Positions 42,520 to 51,220 of a DNA stretch of 64,000 nucleotides are shown here, piece by piece (positions within the stretch are counted from its first letter, which is position 1; the number at the start of each line of letters is the position of its first letter). The notes under the pieces are model-generated. The model did no database searches. It was not told where the DNA came from and worked only from the letters and a program-made list of their open reading frames with translations. The stretch comes from Actinoplanes ianthinogenes. Its GTDB lineage: Bacteria; Actinomycetota; Actinomycetes; Mycobacteriales; Micromonosporaceae. The position numbers were made by a program, and so were the translations under genes. The stretch covers positions 1 to 64,000 of the forward strand of contig NZ_AP023356.1 in the NCBI RefSeq assembly GCF_018324205.1, given 5' to 3'.

Positions 42520-44720
42520 GACTCGTACCGCTGAACCTCGATCGTGATCTTGATCTTCTCGTCGCCTGGGTGACCCATCCCCGTTCGCACTACTGGGGTC
42601 TGCAGGGCGCCACCGTGGAGCGGGTGCGCGAGGAGTACCAGGGCTTCCTGGACAACCCGCACTACGACGTGTGGCTCGGGCTGGACGACGACGATGTCCC
42701 GCTGTTCCTCGCCGAGACCTACGACCCGGCGCACAGCGAGCTGGCTGCTCACTATGCCGTGCAGCCCGGTGACATCGGCATGCACGTGCTCGTCGCGCCG
42801 CCGACCCGCAAACGCTCCGGGGTGACCTCCGCGGTGATGCGGGCCGTCATGGACTTCTGCTTCGCCGATCCGCGGATCGAGCGGGTCGTCGTCGAGCCGG
42901 ACGTCCGCAACGACGCCATCCAGCGCAAGAACGCCGAGGTCGGGTTCGTGCCGGAACGCGACGTGCCGCTGCACGGCAAGACCGGCCGGCTCAGCTTCTG
43001 CACGCGCACGGCGTACGCGATGAGCGTCCCGCACCTGCGGCCGGAGGCCATCGCGTTCGCGCACCGGCGACTGATCGCGAAGGCCATCGCCGAGTTCAGC
43101 CACGAGCGCCTGATCTCGCCCCTGCCCGATCCTTCCCAGCAGGACAGGTATCGATTCGGGGAGAACACGTTCACCGCGAAGCGCTACCCGCTCGAGCACT
43201 GGGTGATCGACCCCGAGTCGCTGGACGGGCCGCTCGACGCGCTCGACTTCATCGCTCGCCTGCGCGAGACGCTCGGCATCCCGGAGAAGCTGCTCGGCAC
43301 GTACCTCGAGGAGATCTCCGCGACGCTGGCCGGCAGCGCCTGGAAGTATGCGCACCGCCGGGAGAGCGCCGAGGACCTCGTGCACGCGAGCTTCCAGACC
43401 ATCGAGGCGGCCATGACCGAGGGGCACCCCGGGTTCGTGGCGAACAACGGGCGCATCGGTTACGGGCTCGGCGATCATGAGGCATACACCCCGGAGTCCG
43501 GGCGGCCGGTCCGCTTGCGGTGGGTCGCCATTCGCAAGGACGAGAGCATCTTCGTGTACGCCGGGGACGAGCTCGACCACTACCGGGCCGAGCTGGGCGA
43601 CCTGCTGGACCGGTTCGAGCGGCAGCTCCGTGCCCACGGACTGGACCCGGCCGACTACCGCTACCTGCCGGTGCACCCGTGGCAGTGGGAGCACAAGGTC
43701 GCCGTCACGTTCGCACCCGACGTGGCCCGCAGGGCGATCGTCCCGCTCGACGCCGGACCTGATCGTTATCAGGCACAGCAGTCGATCCGGACGTTCTTCA
43801 ACCTGGACCGGCCGGAACGCCACTACGTCAAGACCGCGATCGCCGTGCAGAACATGGGCTTCCTGCGCGGGCTGTCGCCGAAGTACATGCGGGCCACCCC
43901 ACCGATCAACGACTGGGTCGCGCGGGTCGTGGAGGGTGACGAGGAGCTGCGCGCCTGCGGATTCGGCGTGCTGCGGGAGCTGGCGTCGATCGGGTACGTC
44001 GGCGACGCCTATCACCGGAGCGGGACGCCCAGTGCGTACACCAAGATGCTCGCCGCCCTGTGGCGGGAGAGCCCGCTCCCGCGCCTCGCCGACGGCGAGC
44101 GGCTCGCCACCATGGCCAGTCTGCTGCACCGCGACCGCGCCGGGAACTCGCTGGCCGCCGCCCTGATCCGCGAGTCCGGCGTGGCACCGGCGGCGTGGGT
44201 GGCGACCTACCTGCGCGCCTACCTGCGGCCGATCGTGCACTGCCTGCTCAAGCACGATCTGGCGTTCATGCCGCACGGCGAGAACCTGATCCTGGTGCTC
44301 GAGAACCACGTACCGGTGCGGGTGTTCATGAAGGACATCGGCGAGGAGGTGGCGGTCATGAACGACCAGCCGCTGCCGCCCGAGGTCGAGCGGATCCGCA
44401 TCGAGGTCAGCGACGAGATCAAGGAACTGGCGGTCTTCACCGACGTGTTCGACGGGTTCCTGCGGCACCTCGCCGGTATCCTCGACGCGGACGGGGTGCT
44501 CGGCGCCACCGAGTTCTGGGCGCTCGCCGGCGACTGCATCCGCGAGCACGCCAAGGACCACCCGTCCCTCGGCGGGCGGCTCGACCTGCTGCGGCCCACG
44601 TTCCGGCACTCCTGTCTGAACCGGCTCCAGCTGCGCAACACGCTGCAGATGGTGGACCTCACCGACCAGGCCAGCTCGCTGATCTTCGCGGGCGAGCTGG
44701 ACAACCCGGTCGCGGCATGA
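42516..44720 (+). CDS. GNAT acyltransferase fused to IucA/IucC siderophore synthetase (DesC-DesD fusion)
   Basis: 734 aa, GTG start. Residues 1-170 are an IucB/DesC-type GNAT domain: LDLLVAWVTHPRSHYWGL, VQPGDIGMHVLVAPP, VVVEPDVRNDAIQRKNAEVGFV. Residues about 180-734 are an NIS synthetase: YRFGENTFTAKRYPLEHWV, EGHPGFVANNGRIGYGLGDHEAY, YRYLPVHPWQWEHKV, TAIAVQNMGFLRGLSPKYM, HDLAFMPHGENLILVLENHVPVRVFMKDIGEEV and the C-terminal LRNTLQ. The GNAT domain would acylate the N-hydroxy-diamine (acetyl- or succinyl-CoA). The synthetase then activates carboxylates with ATP to join and perhaps cyclise units. In Streptomyces these are separate genes (desC, desD). Confidence 0.93.
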   Translation: MRLVPLNLDRDLDLLVAWVTHPRSHYWGLQGATVERVREEYQGFLDNPHYDVWLGLDDDDVPLFLAETYDPAHSELAAHYAVQPGDIGMHVLVAPPTRKRSGVTSAVMRAVMDFCFADPRIERVVVEPDVRNDAIQRKNAEVGFVPERDVPLHGKTGRLSFCTRTAYAMSVPHLRPEAIAFAHRRLIAKAIAEFSHERLISPLPDPSQQDRYRFGENTFTAKRYPLEHWVIDPESLDGPLDALDFIARLRETLGIPEKLLGTYLEEISATLAGSAWKYAHRRESAEDLVHASFQTIEAAMTEGHPGFVANNGRIGYGLGDHEAYTPESGRPVRLRWVAIRKDESIFVYAGDELDHYRAELGDLLDRFERQLRAHGLDPADYRYLPVHPWQWEHKVAVTFAPDVARRAIVPLDAGPDRYQAQQSIRTFFNLDRPERHYVKTAIAVQNMGFLRGLSPKYMRATPPINDWVARVVEGDEELRACGFGVLRELASIGYVGDAYHRSGTPSAYTKMLAALWRESPLPRLADGERLATMASLLHRDRAGNSLAAALIRESGVAPAAWVATYLRAYLRPIVHCLLKHDLAFMPHGENLILVLENHVPVRVFMKDIGEEVAVMNDQPLPPEVERIRIEVSDEIKELAVFTDVFDGFLRHLAGILDADGVLGATEFWALAGDCIREHAKDHPSLGGRLDLLRPTFRHSCLNRLQLRNTLQMVDLTDQASSLIFAGELDNPVAA

Positions 44721-47071
44721 GGGTCTACCGCGACGCCTACGGGATCCCGCACCTGCGCGCCGGCTCGGTCCTCGACCTCGCCTGGCTGCAGGGGCGGGTG
44801 ACCGCAACCGACCGGGGCCGGCAGATCACCGTCGAGCGGCTCCGCTCCGAGGGGCGTCTCGCCTCCGTCGCCGGGGCCGCCGAGGTGGGGTGGGACCGGT
44901 TCGCGCGACGGGTGCGGCTCGACGAGACGGCGCGGCGGTCATTCGACGGACTGGACGATGCGACCCGGCGGTGGTTGCGGGCGTACGCGGCGGGGGTCCG
45001 CGCCGGCGGCATCGAGTGGCAGCCGTGGTCGTCGCTCGGCGTGTTCCAGGTGCAGCACATTCTGTTCGGGACGTTCGGCAACAAGATGTGGCGGGCGCAC
45101 GTCGAGCGGACCCTGGGCCCGGACGCCGTCGCGTGGTTCGCCACCGAGGGGCCGGGCGGCTCCGGCAGCAACGCCTGGACGGTTCCGGGCGAGATCGCCG
45201 GCGACCCGCACCGGCTCCTCGAACTGCCCGGCGTCTACCAGCAGGTCCGGCTCGCCTGCCCGGCCTTCGACGTGGCCGGGCTGACCTTCCCGGGCGTGCC
45301 CGGGGTGCAGCACTTCGGCCACACCGGATCGGTGGCCTGGGCCGTCACCAACGCGATGGCCGATTACCAGGACCTCTACATCGAGGAACTGCGCGCGACC
45401 GGGGACGGGTTCGAGGCGCGCGGCGCGACCGGCTGGGAGCCGGTGGCCACCCGCCAGGAGACGATTGCCGTCCGCGACGAGCCCCCGGTCGTGGTCGACG
45501 TCCTGGAGACCGCGCGCGGGCCGGTCATCGATGGGAACCTGAGTCTTCGTACGCCGTCCTTGTCCACATGCGACCTGGGCTTCGGCGCCCTGTTGCCGCT
45601 GCTGCACGCGTCCACCGTCGACGATGTCGCCGACGCCCTGTCCCACTGGGTCGAACCGGTCAACAGTGTCCTCACCGCCGACAGCACCGGCCGCACCCTG
45701 CAGCTCACCGTCGGCCGGGTGCCGCAGCGCGACGAGCGCAACCGGATCGTGCCGGTGCCCGCCTGGGAGGCCCGCTACGCGTGGCGGCCGGGGTGGGCGC
45801 CGATGTTCCGTGCCGAGGTGACCACCGCCGTCAACGCCAACGACCGGCGGCCCGACACCGAGCCGTACGGCGTGGACTTCGCACCGCCCGCGCGCGCCCA
45901 CCGGATCCGTGAGCTGCTCGACTCTCGCGTGCCGCACGAGTCGATCCACATGGACACCACGCTTCCCGCCGGCTCCGCCGAGGCCGGGCGCCGGATGGCC
46001 GAGCGGTCGGCCGTCGCCCGCGAGTTGTGCGACCTGCCCGCGTTGGCGCCGCTCTTCTCGCCGTCCGGTCATGATCCGCTGTTCGCGCCGTGGATCGATC
46101 CCCGGGCGCGGATCGGGCTTGCGCTCGACGGGGTGCTCGCCGGGCTCGGCCTCGATCCGGAGGCCCTCGCCGCCGCGCCCGCGACGCCCGATTCTCTCTG
46201 GGGTGCGCGGCATCTGCTGCACCCGCTCCAGTTGCCCGGGCTGGACGCCGACGTGCCGGAGGTCCGGCTCGGTGGCTCGGCCGATTGCGTGCTCGCCACG
46301 TCCAGCATTCCCGGGGTCAGTGATCTGTGCTGGCGCGGGCCGGTCGCCCGCTATGTCTGGGACATCGCCGACCGGCGGCGCAGCCGGTGGGTCGTACCGT
46401 TCGGCGCGTCCGACGACCCCGCGTCGCCGCACTTCCTCGACCAGCTGCCGCTCTGGGCGCACGGGACGCTCGTCCCGCTGGTCACCGACTGGGAGGAACT
46501 CATGGAGGAGCCCTTGATCGCCTTCGCGGAGAAGCTGCCCGGCCTGGGCGAGCTGACCATGGTTCCGCTCGATCCGGCCGCGCACGCCCCGGTCGTGCAC
46601 GGCTGGGTGACCAAGGAGCGCAACCGGTTCTGGGGCATGGGCGGGCACTCGGTCGCCGACGTCGAGGAGATCTACGGGTACGTCGACAGCCTGGAGAGCC
46701 ACCACGCCTACCTGCTGCTGCTCGACGACGGCCCGATCGGGATCTTCCAGACGTACGAGCCGTCACTCGACCCGGTCGGCGAGTGCTACGACGTGCAGCC
46801 CGGTGACTTCGGCTCGCACCTTCTGATCGACGCCGAGGGCCACGATCTGCCGCACCTGACCAGCGCCGTCTTCCCGGCCCTGCTCCGGCACCTCTTCGCG
46901 GCGGACCCGGCCCGCGCACGCATCATCGCCGAACCGGACGTCCGCAACGACCGCATGATCAGCCGCCTCCGGCGGGAGGGTTTCACCCTGGGCCCGGAGA
47001 TCGACCTGGGCCACAAGCGGGCCCAGCTGGCCTTCCTCGACCGGGCACGGTTCGAGGCGTCCGAGAGGTAG
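44717..47071 (+). CDS. Penicillin-acylase-family Ntn hydrolase fused to a C-terminal GNAT domain
   Basis: 784 aa; ATG overlaps the previous stop (ATGA). Residues 1 to about 600 match penicillin/AHL acylases: RDAYGIPHLRAGS, spacer, then SGSNAWTVPGEIAGDPHRLLELPGVYQQV, where Ser151 would be the self-processing N-terminal nucleophile. FPGVPGVQHFGHTGSVAWAVTNAMADYQDLYIEEL and VTTAVNANDRRP follow. Residues about 615-784 are a second IucB-like GNAT: VVHGWVTKERNRFWGMGG, YDVQPGDFGSHLLIDA, IIAEPDVRNDRMISRLRREGF. No signal peptide, so cytoplasmic, unlike periplasmic PvdQ. Likely roles: removing or exchanging an acyl group on the siderophore or its precursor, or cutting imported siderophore; the GNAT may supply the other acyl chain. 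Confidence 0.88.
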   Translation: MRVYRDAYGIPHLRAGSVLDLAWLQGRVTATDRGRQITVERLRSEGRLASVAGAAEVGWDRFARRVRLDETARRSFDGLDDATRRWLRAYAAGVRAGGIEWQPWSSLGVFQVQHILFGTFGNKMWRAHVERTLGPDAVAWFATEGPGGSGSNAWTVPGEIAGDPHRLLELPGVYQQVRLACPAFDVAGLTFPGVPGVQHFGHTGSVAWAVTNAMADYQDLYIEELRATGDGFEARGATGWEPVATRQETIAVRDEPPVVVDVLETARGPVIDGNLSLRTPSLSTCDLGFGALLPLLHASTVDDVADALSHWVEPVNSVLTADSTGRTLQLTVGRVPQRDERNRIVPVPAWEARYAWRPGWAPMFRAEVTTAVNANDRRPDTEPYGVDFAPPARAHRIRELLDSRVPHESIHMDTTLPAGSAEAGRRMAERSAVARELCDLPALAPLFSPSGHDPLFAPWIDPRARIGLALDGVLAGLGLDPEALAAAPATPDSLWGARHLLHPLQLPGLDADVPEVRLGGSADCVLATSSIPGVSDLCWRGPVARYVWDIADRRRSRWVVPFGASDDPASPHFLDQLPLWAHGTLVPLVTDWEELMEEPLIAFAEKLPGLGELTMVPLDPAAHAPVVHGWVTKERNRFWGMGGHSVADVEEIYGYVDSLESHHAYLLLLDDGPIGIFQTYEPSLDPVGECYDVQPGDFGSHLLIDAEGHDLPHLTSAVFPALLRHLFAADPARARIIAEPDVRNDRMISRLRREGFTLGPEIDLGHKRAQLAFLDRARFEASER

Positions 47072-47072
47072 A

Positions 47073-47101
47073 TTGTTCCGCTGCCCCGGGCGGCGTAAGT
47101 T
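47073..47101 (+). promoter_or_regulatory. Promoter of epimerase/ManD pair
   Basis: TTGTTC (47073-47078), 17-nt spacer, TAAGTT (47096-47101), 8 nt before ATG 47110. This gives the next two genes their own leaderless-type start, separate from the siderophore operon. Confidence 0.6.
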
Positions 47102-47109
47102 TTCCGATC

Positions 47110-47952
47110 ATGGGGGATCGGGTGCTCGTCACCGGCGCGGCCGGGCTGGTCGGCCGGGCAGTTCTGGATCTGCTCGCCGCCCGCGGGAGGCCGGTCACCG
47201 CGCTGGTGCTGGACCCGGTCACCGACCTGCCCGCCGACCGGGTCGTGACCGGCGACGCCCGGGATCCGCAGGTGGTCGCGGAGGCGCTGCGCGACGTGGA
47301 CGCGGTGATCCACCTGGCCGCCATCCCGCATCCGGACGCCGACCCGGCCGAGGAGGTGTTCGGACGCAACAGCCTGGCCACCTTCACCGTGCTCGACCAC
47401 GCCGGGCGGGCCGGGATCCGGCGGGCGGCGATCGCCAGCAGCTACGCGATCTGCGGGCTGCCGTTCGCGCGGCGGCCGCTGCGGATGCCGTACCTGCCGA
47501 TCGACGCGCGGCTGCCGCTGCAGATCACCGATCCGTACGCGTTGAGCAAGCGTGCCGACGAGGCCACCGCCGAGATGGTGGCGCTGCGATACGGGACGGA
47601 CGTGGTGGCGCTGCGGCTGCCGTTCATCGGCGACCCGGCCGGGCGGCTGCGCGAGACCGCCGAGCGGTTCGCCGCCGACCCGGGCAGCGGCGCCCCGGAC
47701 GTGTGGAGCTACCTGGACACCCGCGACGCCGCCCGGGCGCTCGTGGCCGCCCTGGAGCCGGCCTCGCCGGGCTGTCACGTGCTCTACGTCGCGGCGCCGC
47801 GGATCCTCGCCCCCCAGCCGACCGAGTGGCTCCTGGACCGCTTCCATCCCGGCGTGCCCCGGCCCCACTTCCCCGGCCGGACCGTCCCGATCGACCTGGA
47901 ACCCGCCCGTGAGCTGCTCGGCTTCACCGCCGAGTTCGTGGCGGACCGATGA
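47110..47952 (+). CDS. NAD-dependent epimerase/dehydratase (SDR, possibly uronate dehydrogenase-like)
   Basis: 280 aa extended SDR. Cofactor motif VLVTGAAGLVGRAVLDLL, VIHLAAIPHPDA, catalytic Ser in AIASSYAICGLP and Tyr/Lys in DPYALSKRADEA. Lacks membrane or secretion signals. The ATGA overlap with a ManD-like enolase-superfamily gene suggests a sugar-acid pathway: oxidation of an aldose or uronate, then dehydration of the aldonate. Own promoter at 47073-47101. Substrate unproven. Confidence 0.85.
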   Translation: MGDRVLVTGAAGLVGRAVLDLLAARGRPVTALVLDPVTDLPADRVVTGDARDPQVVAEALRDVDAVIHLAAIPHPDADPAEEVFGRNSLATFTVLDHAGRAGIRRAAIASSYAICGLPFARRPLRMPYLPIDARLPLQITDPYALSKRADEATAEMVALRYGTDVVALRLPFIGDPAGRLRETAERFAADPGSGAPDVWSYLDTRDAARALVAALEPASPGCHVLYVAAPRILAPQPTEWLLDRFHPGVPRPHFPGRTVPIDLEPARELLGFTAEFVADR

Positions 47953-49187
47953 CGCCCTGGACGCACCGCGACAACCTGCGGATCACCGGGGTCCGGGTGA
48001 TCGTCACCGCGCCCGAGGGCGTCAACCTCGTGGTGGTCCGGATCGACACCACCGAGCCCGGGCTGTACGGCCTCGGCTGCGCCACCTTCCACCAGCGGTT
48101 CGCGGCGGTGGCCGGCGCCATCGAGCAGCACGTGGCGCCGCTGCTGGCCGGGCGGCACCCGGCGGACATCACCGATATCACCCGGACGCTGCACTTCTCG
48201 TCGTACTGGCGCGGTGGCCCGGTGCTCAACAGCGCGCTCTCCGGTGTGGACATGGCGCTCTGGGACATCGCCGGCAAACGCGCCGGCCTGCCGGTGTACG
48301 AGCTGCTCGGCGGCCGGTTGCGCGGCGCGGTCCCGGTGTACCTGCACGCCGAGGGCGCGACCGTGGAGGACACGCTGGACCACGCGGAACGGCTGATCGC
48401 CGCCGGGTACCGTCATGTCCGGCTCCAGACGGGTGGTCCGGGGCTCGGCACCTACGGCGCGCCGGGCACGCCCGGGGCCTATCCGGACGCGCCCTACCCG
48501 GACGGCTGGAGCGTCCACCACTATCTCCGGCAGACGCCGCGCCTGTTCGCCGCGGCCCGCGACCGCCTCGGCGACGACGTCGAACTGCTGCACGACGTGC
48601 ACAGCCGCCTCACCCCTAAACAGGCGGTGACGCTGGCCCGGGCGCTGGAGCCGTACCGGTTGTTCTTCCTGGAGGACGTGGTCGCGCCGGAACACTACGA
48701 CCGTCTCCCGGAGGTCCGCGCCGCCTCCCCGGTGCCGATCGCGGCAGGCGAGCTGACCGTCTCGGTCGCCGAGGCCGCCCGCCTGGTCACCACCGGCGGC
48801 GTCGACCTGCTCCGCTGCCACATCTCCGCGATCGGCGGCCTCACCCCGGCCCGCAAACTGGCCGACCTGTGCGAGCTCTCCGCCGTCCAGACCGCCTGGC
48901 ACGCCCCGGCCGACGTCTCCCCGATCGGCGCCGCCGCGAACCTCGCCCTCGACCTGACCAGCCCGGCCTTCGGCATCCAGGAGGGCCACGTCTACCCGGA
49001 ACCGGTCCACGAGATCTTCCCCGGCACTCCGGTCATCGCGAAGGGCTACGCCACCCCGCCGGAGGGCGTCGGGTGGGGCGTCGGCCTGGACGAGAAACTT
49101 GCGGAGCGCTTCCCCCCGGTCTTCGGCGTCCACGAACGCTGGACCAGCACGGTCCGCCGGCCCGACGGCGCCGTCGAAGCCCCCTGA
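47949..49187 (+). CDS. Enolase-superfamily sugar-acid dehydratase (ManD/RspA-like)
   Basis: 412 aa, the length of mannonate dehydratases. Metal ligands in order: Asp in ELLHDVHSRLTP, Glu in FFLEDVVAPEH, Glu in IAAGELTVSV. His in HDVHSR and in QTAWHAPADVSPIG are the ManD-subgroup acid/base positions. NSALSGVDMALWDIAGKRAGLPVYELLGG is the capping/family signature. It removes water from D-mannonate, D-gluconate or a similar acid to give a 2-keto-3-deoxy acid. Co-translated with the SDR before it. A dispersed-motif copy follows the stop. Confidence 0.9.
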   Translation: MTPWTHRDNLRITGVRVIVTAPEGVNLVVVRIDTTEPGLYGLGCATFHQRFAAVAGAIEQHVAPLLAGRHPADITDITRTLHFSSYWRGGPVLNSALSGVDMALWDIAGKRAGLPVYELLGGRLRGAVPVYLHAEGATVEDTLDHAERLIAAGYRHVRLQTGGPGLGTYGAPGTPGAYPDAPYPDGWSVHHYLRQTPRLFAAARDRLGDDVELLHDVHSRLTPKQAVTLARALEPYRLFFLEDVVAPEHYDRLPEVRAASPVPIAAGELTVSVAEAARLVTTGGVDLLRCHISAIGGLTPARKLADLCELSAVQTAWHAPADVSPIGAAANLALDLTSPAFGIQEGHVYPEPVHEIFPGTPVIAKGYATPPEGVGWGVGLDEKLAERFPPVFGVHERWTSTVRRPDGAVEAP

Positions 49188-49210
49188 CCGCTTTTCCTCC
49201 GGCACACCCC

Positions 49211-49230
49211 TTTTCGGTACGCGTTGAGCC
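49211..49230 (+). repeat. Dispersed motif copy after ManD-like gene
   Basis: TTTTCGGTACGCGTTGAGCC in the 59-bp convergent gap, 23 bp after the stop and in the gene's orientation. No other hairpin is visible there. Confidence 0.5.
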
Positions 49231-49246
49231 GCCGCCCCGTCCGTCG

Positions 49247-49888
49247 TCAGGCGCGCAGGTACCTGAGGACGGCGAGGACCCGCCGGTGGCCGGTGTCGGT
49301 ATGCGGCAGGTCGAGTTTCGCCAGGATGCTGCTCACATACTTCTCGACCGCGCTGTGGCTGACCTGCAACGCCTCGACGATGCCGCCGTTCGAACGCCCC
49401 TCGGCCATCAGCCGCAGCACCTCCGTCTCGCGCGGGGTGAGCCGATCGAGCGGGTCGGCCCGGCGGCGCACCAGCAGCTGGGCCACCACCTCGGGATCGA
49501 GCACCGTCCCGCCGGCGGCCACCCGGCGCACCGCGTCGAGGAACTCCGACACGTGCGCCACCCGGTCCTTGAGCAGGTATCCCACGCCGCTGGTCTGCAC
49601 GGACAGCAGGTCGGTGGCGTACCGCTCCTCGACGAACTGGGACAGCACCAGGACGGCGATCTCGGGGAACTGCCGGCGGATTACGAGCGCGGCACGGATG
49701 CCCTCGTCGGTGTGCGTGGGCGGCATGCGCACGTCGATGAGCGCCAGGTCGGGGCGGTGCTCGGCGACCGCCCGCAGCAGCAGCCCGGCGTCCGGCACCG
49801 CGGCGGCCACGTCGAAGCCGCCGTCGGCGAGCAGTCTGGTCAGGCCGGCCCGCAGCAGCACCGAGTCCTCACCGATCACGATGCGCAC
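49247..49888 (-). CDS. NarL/LuxR-family response regulator
   Basis: 213 aa. Receiver: VIGEDSVLLRAGLTRLL (acidic pair), phospho-Asp in LALIDVRMPPTHTDEGI, Ser in VLVLSQFV, Lys in GYLLKDRVAHV. HTH: RLTPRETEVLRLMAEGRSNGGIVEALQVSHSAVEKYVSSILAKLDL. Its start overlaps the end of the histidine kinase gene by 13 bp, so the two form a classic actinobacterial NarL-type pair. Targets unknown; the divergent secreted hydrolase at 51221 is a candidate. Confidence 0.93.
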   Translation of the reverse strand: MRIVIGEDSVLLRAGLTRLLADGGFDVAAAVPDAGLLLRAVAEHRPDLALIDVRMPPTHTDEGIRAALVIRRQFPEIAVLVLSQFVEERYATDLLSVQTSGVGYLLKDRVAHVSEFLDAVRRVAAGGTVLDPEVVAQLLVRRRADPLDRLTPRETEVLRLMAEGRSNGGIVEALQVSHSAVEKYVSSILAKLDLPHTDTGHRRVLAVLRYLRA

Positions 49889-51057
49889 GGCAGCTCCACG
49901 GTGATCGTCGTCGGCCCGCCGGGCGGACTGTGCAGGGCGAACGTGCCGTCCACCGAGGCCGCGCGCTGGGCCAGCCCGCGCAACCCGCCGCCGCCCGGGT
50001 CGGCGCCGCCCCGGCCGTCGTCACTGACCGCGACGCGGAGCCGGTCGCCGGCCCGGTCGACGGTGACCTCGGCGTGGCTCGCGCCGGCGTGCTTGGCGAC
50101 GTTGGTGAGAGCCTCGGAGACGACGAAGTACGCGATCGCCTCGATGACCGGCGAGCAGCGGTCCGTCGCGGTGACGCGGACCCGGACCGGCAGCGGCGCG
50201 CGGGCGGCGATGCCGGACAGCGCCGCGTCCAGGCCCCGGGAGTCGAGCACGGCCGGGTGCAGTCCCCGGACGAACTCGCGCAGCTCGGCCAGGGCCTCGG
50301 TGGCTTCGTCGTGGGCTGCCGCGATCGCCTGCCGGGCCGGGTCGGCGGCATCGCCGAGGGCGGCGCGGGCCATCCCGAGGTTCATCGCGAGCGCCACCAG
50401 ACGCTGCTGGGCGCCGTCGTGCAGGTCCCGCTCGATGCGGCGGCGCTCGGCGTCGGTGGCGGCGACGATGTCGGCCCGGCTCCGCGACAGCGACTCCACC
50501 CGCGCGGACAGCGTGTCGCTGCGGCTGGGACCGAGCAACGCCCGGGCCGCGGCCGTGTCGGCCCGGGCGAGGGCCCGGGCCACCCAGGGAGCCGCCAGCA
50601 GCGTGAGCGCGCCCAGCATCAGGCTGACCGGGAACGGCCGGCCGTCCTCCCAGGCGCCCGCGATCTCCAGGGGCATGGCCAGCAGGAGGGTGGCCACGGC
50701 GGCTCCGCCGAGCACGCCGGTGACCAGCGCCAGCGCGTGGTAGGCGAGCTGCCGCCAGGTGCCGCGGGCTCCGTCCCGGCCCGGCGGGATCGCGACGCCG
50801 AGCAGCAGCCGGAAACGCCGCCGCTGCAAGGCGGAGAGGCGCCGCACGGTCCACCACAGCGGCACCGGGACGATCACGGTGAGCACCACGAACAGCGTGG
50901 TCAGCATCCCGTCGCTGCCGGGCGCGTAGAGCAGGCTCCACGCCGCGCAGTAGCCGGCGCCGATCGGCAGGCCCGCGGTGAACACGAAGGACACCACGCC
51001 GGCCGGCACCCCGGCGAGCGTGTGGATGGTGGCACGCCAAGCGTCGGTCCAGGTCAC
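49876..51057 (-). CDS. Membrane histidine kinase (HisKA_3/NarX type)
   Basis: 393 aa. Sensor region with about five membrane helices (PAGVVSFVFTAGLPIGAGYCAAWSLLY; LTTLFVVLTVIVPVPLWWTV; LALVTGVLGGAAVATLLLA; VSLMLGALTLLAAPWVARAL). Dimerisation/phosphoacceptor box: ERRRIERDLHDGAQQRLVALAMNLG with His in DLHDGAQ. HATPase: EALTNVAKHAGAS (N-box), VAVSDDGRGGADPGGGGLRGLAQRA (G1/G2). GTG 51057 is the likely start; a longer frame beginning 51093 exists. Phosphorylates the overlapping NarL-type regulator. Confidence 0.9.
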   Translation of the reverse strand: MTWTDAWRATIHTLAGVPAGVVSFVFTAGLPIGAGYCAAWSLLYAPGSDGMLTTLFVVLTVIVPVPLWWTVRRLSALQRRRFRLLLGVAIPPGRDGARGTWRQLAYHALALVTGVLGGAAVATLLLAMPLEIAGAWEDGRPFPVSLMLGALTLLAAPWVARALARADTAAARALLGPSRSDTLSARVESLSRSRADIVAATDAERRRIERDLHDGAQQRLVALAMNLGMARAALGDAADPARQAIAAAHDEATEALAELREFVRGLHPAVLDSRGLDAALSGIAARAPLPVRVRVTATDRCSPVIEAIAYFVVSEALTNVAKHAGASHAEVTVDRAGDRLRVAVSDDGRGGADPGGGGLRGLAQRAASVDGTFALHSPPGGPTTITVELPCAS

Positions 51058-51220
51058 ATGATCACCGTAGAGAGCGTACGACCCGCAGGCCATGGGGCCC
51101 GCCCACCCCTCGGGGGTGCGGAAAACCCCACCCCGGACCGGCTGCCCGCCGCACTGACAGGACGGCCGGTTCCCGGCAGCGTGGATCCCGACCCGCTCGC
51201 CCCGAAAAGAGGGACTCACC

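Noticed and set aside
44060-44716. Upstream extension of the acylase-GNAT gene
   Set aside because: The extension is Arg/Ala-rich, overlaps the synthetase gene in another frame, and the natural start is ATG 44717 in the ATGA overlap.
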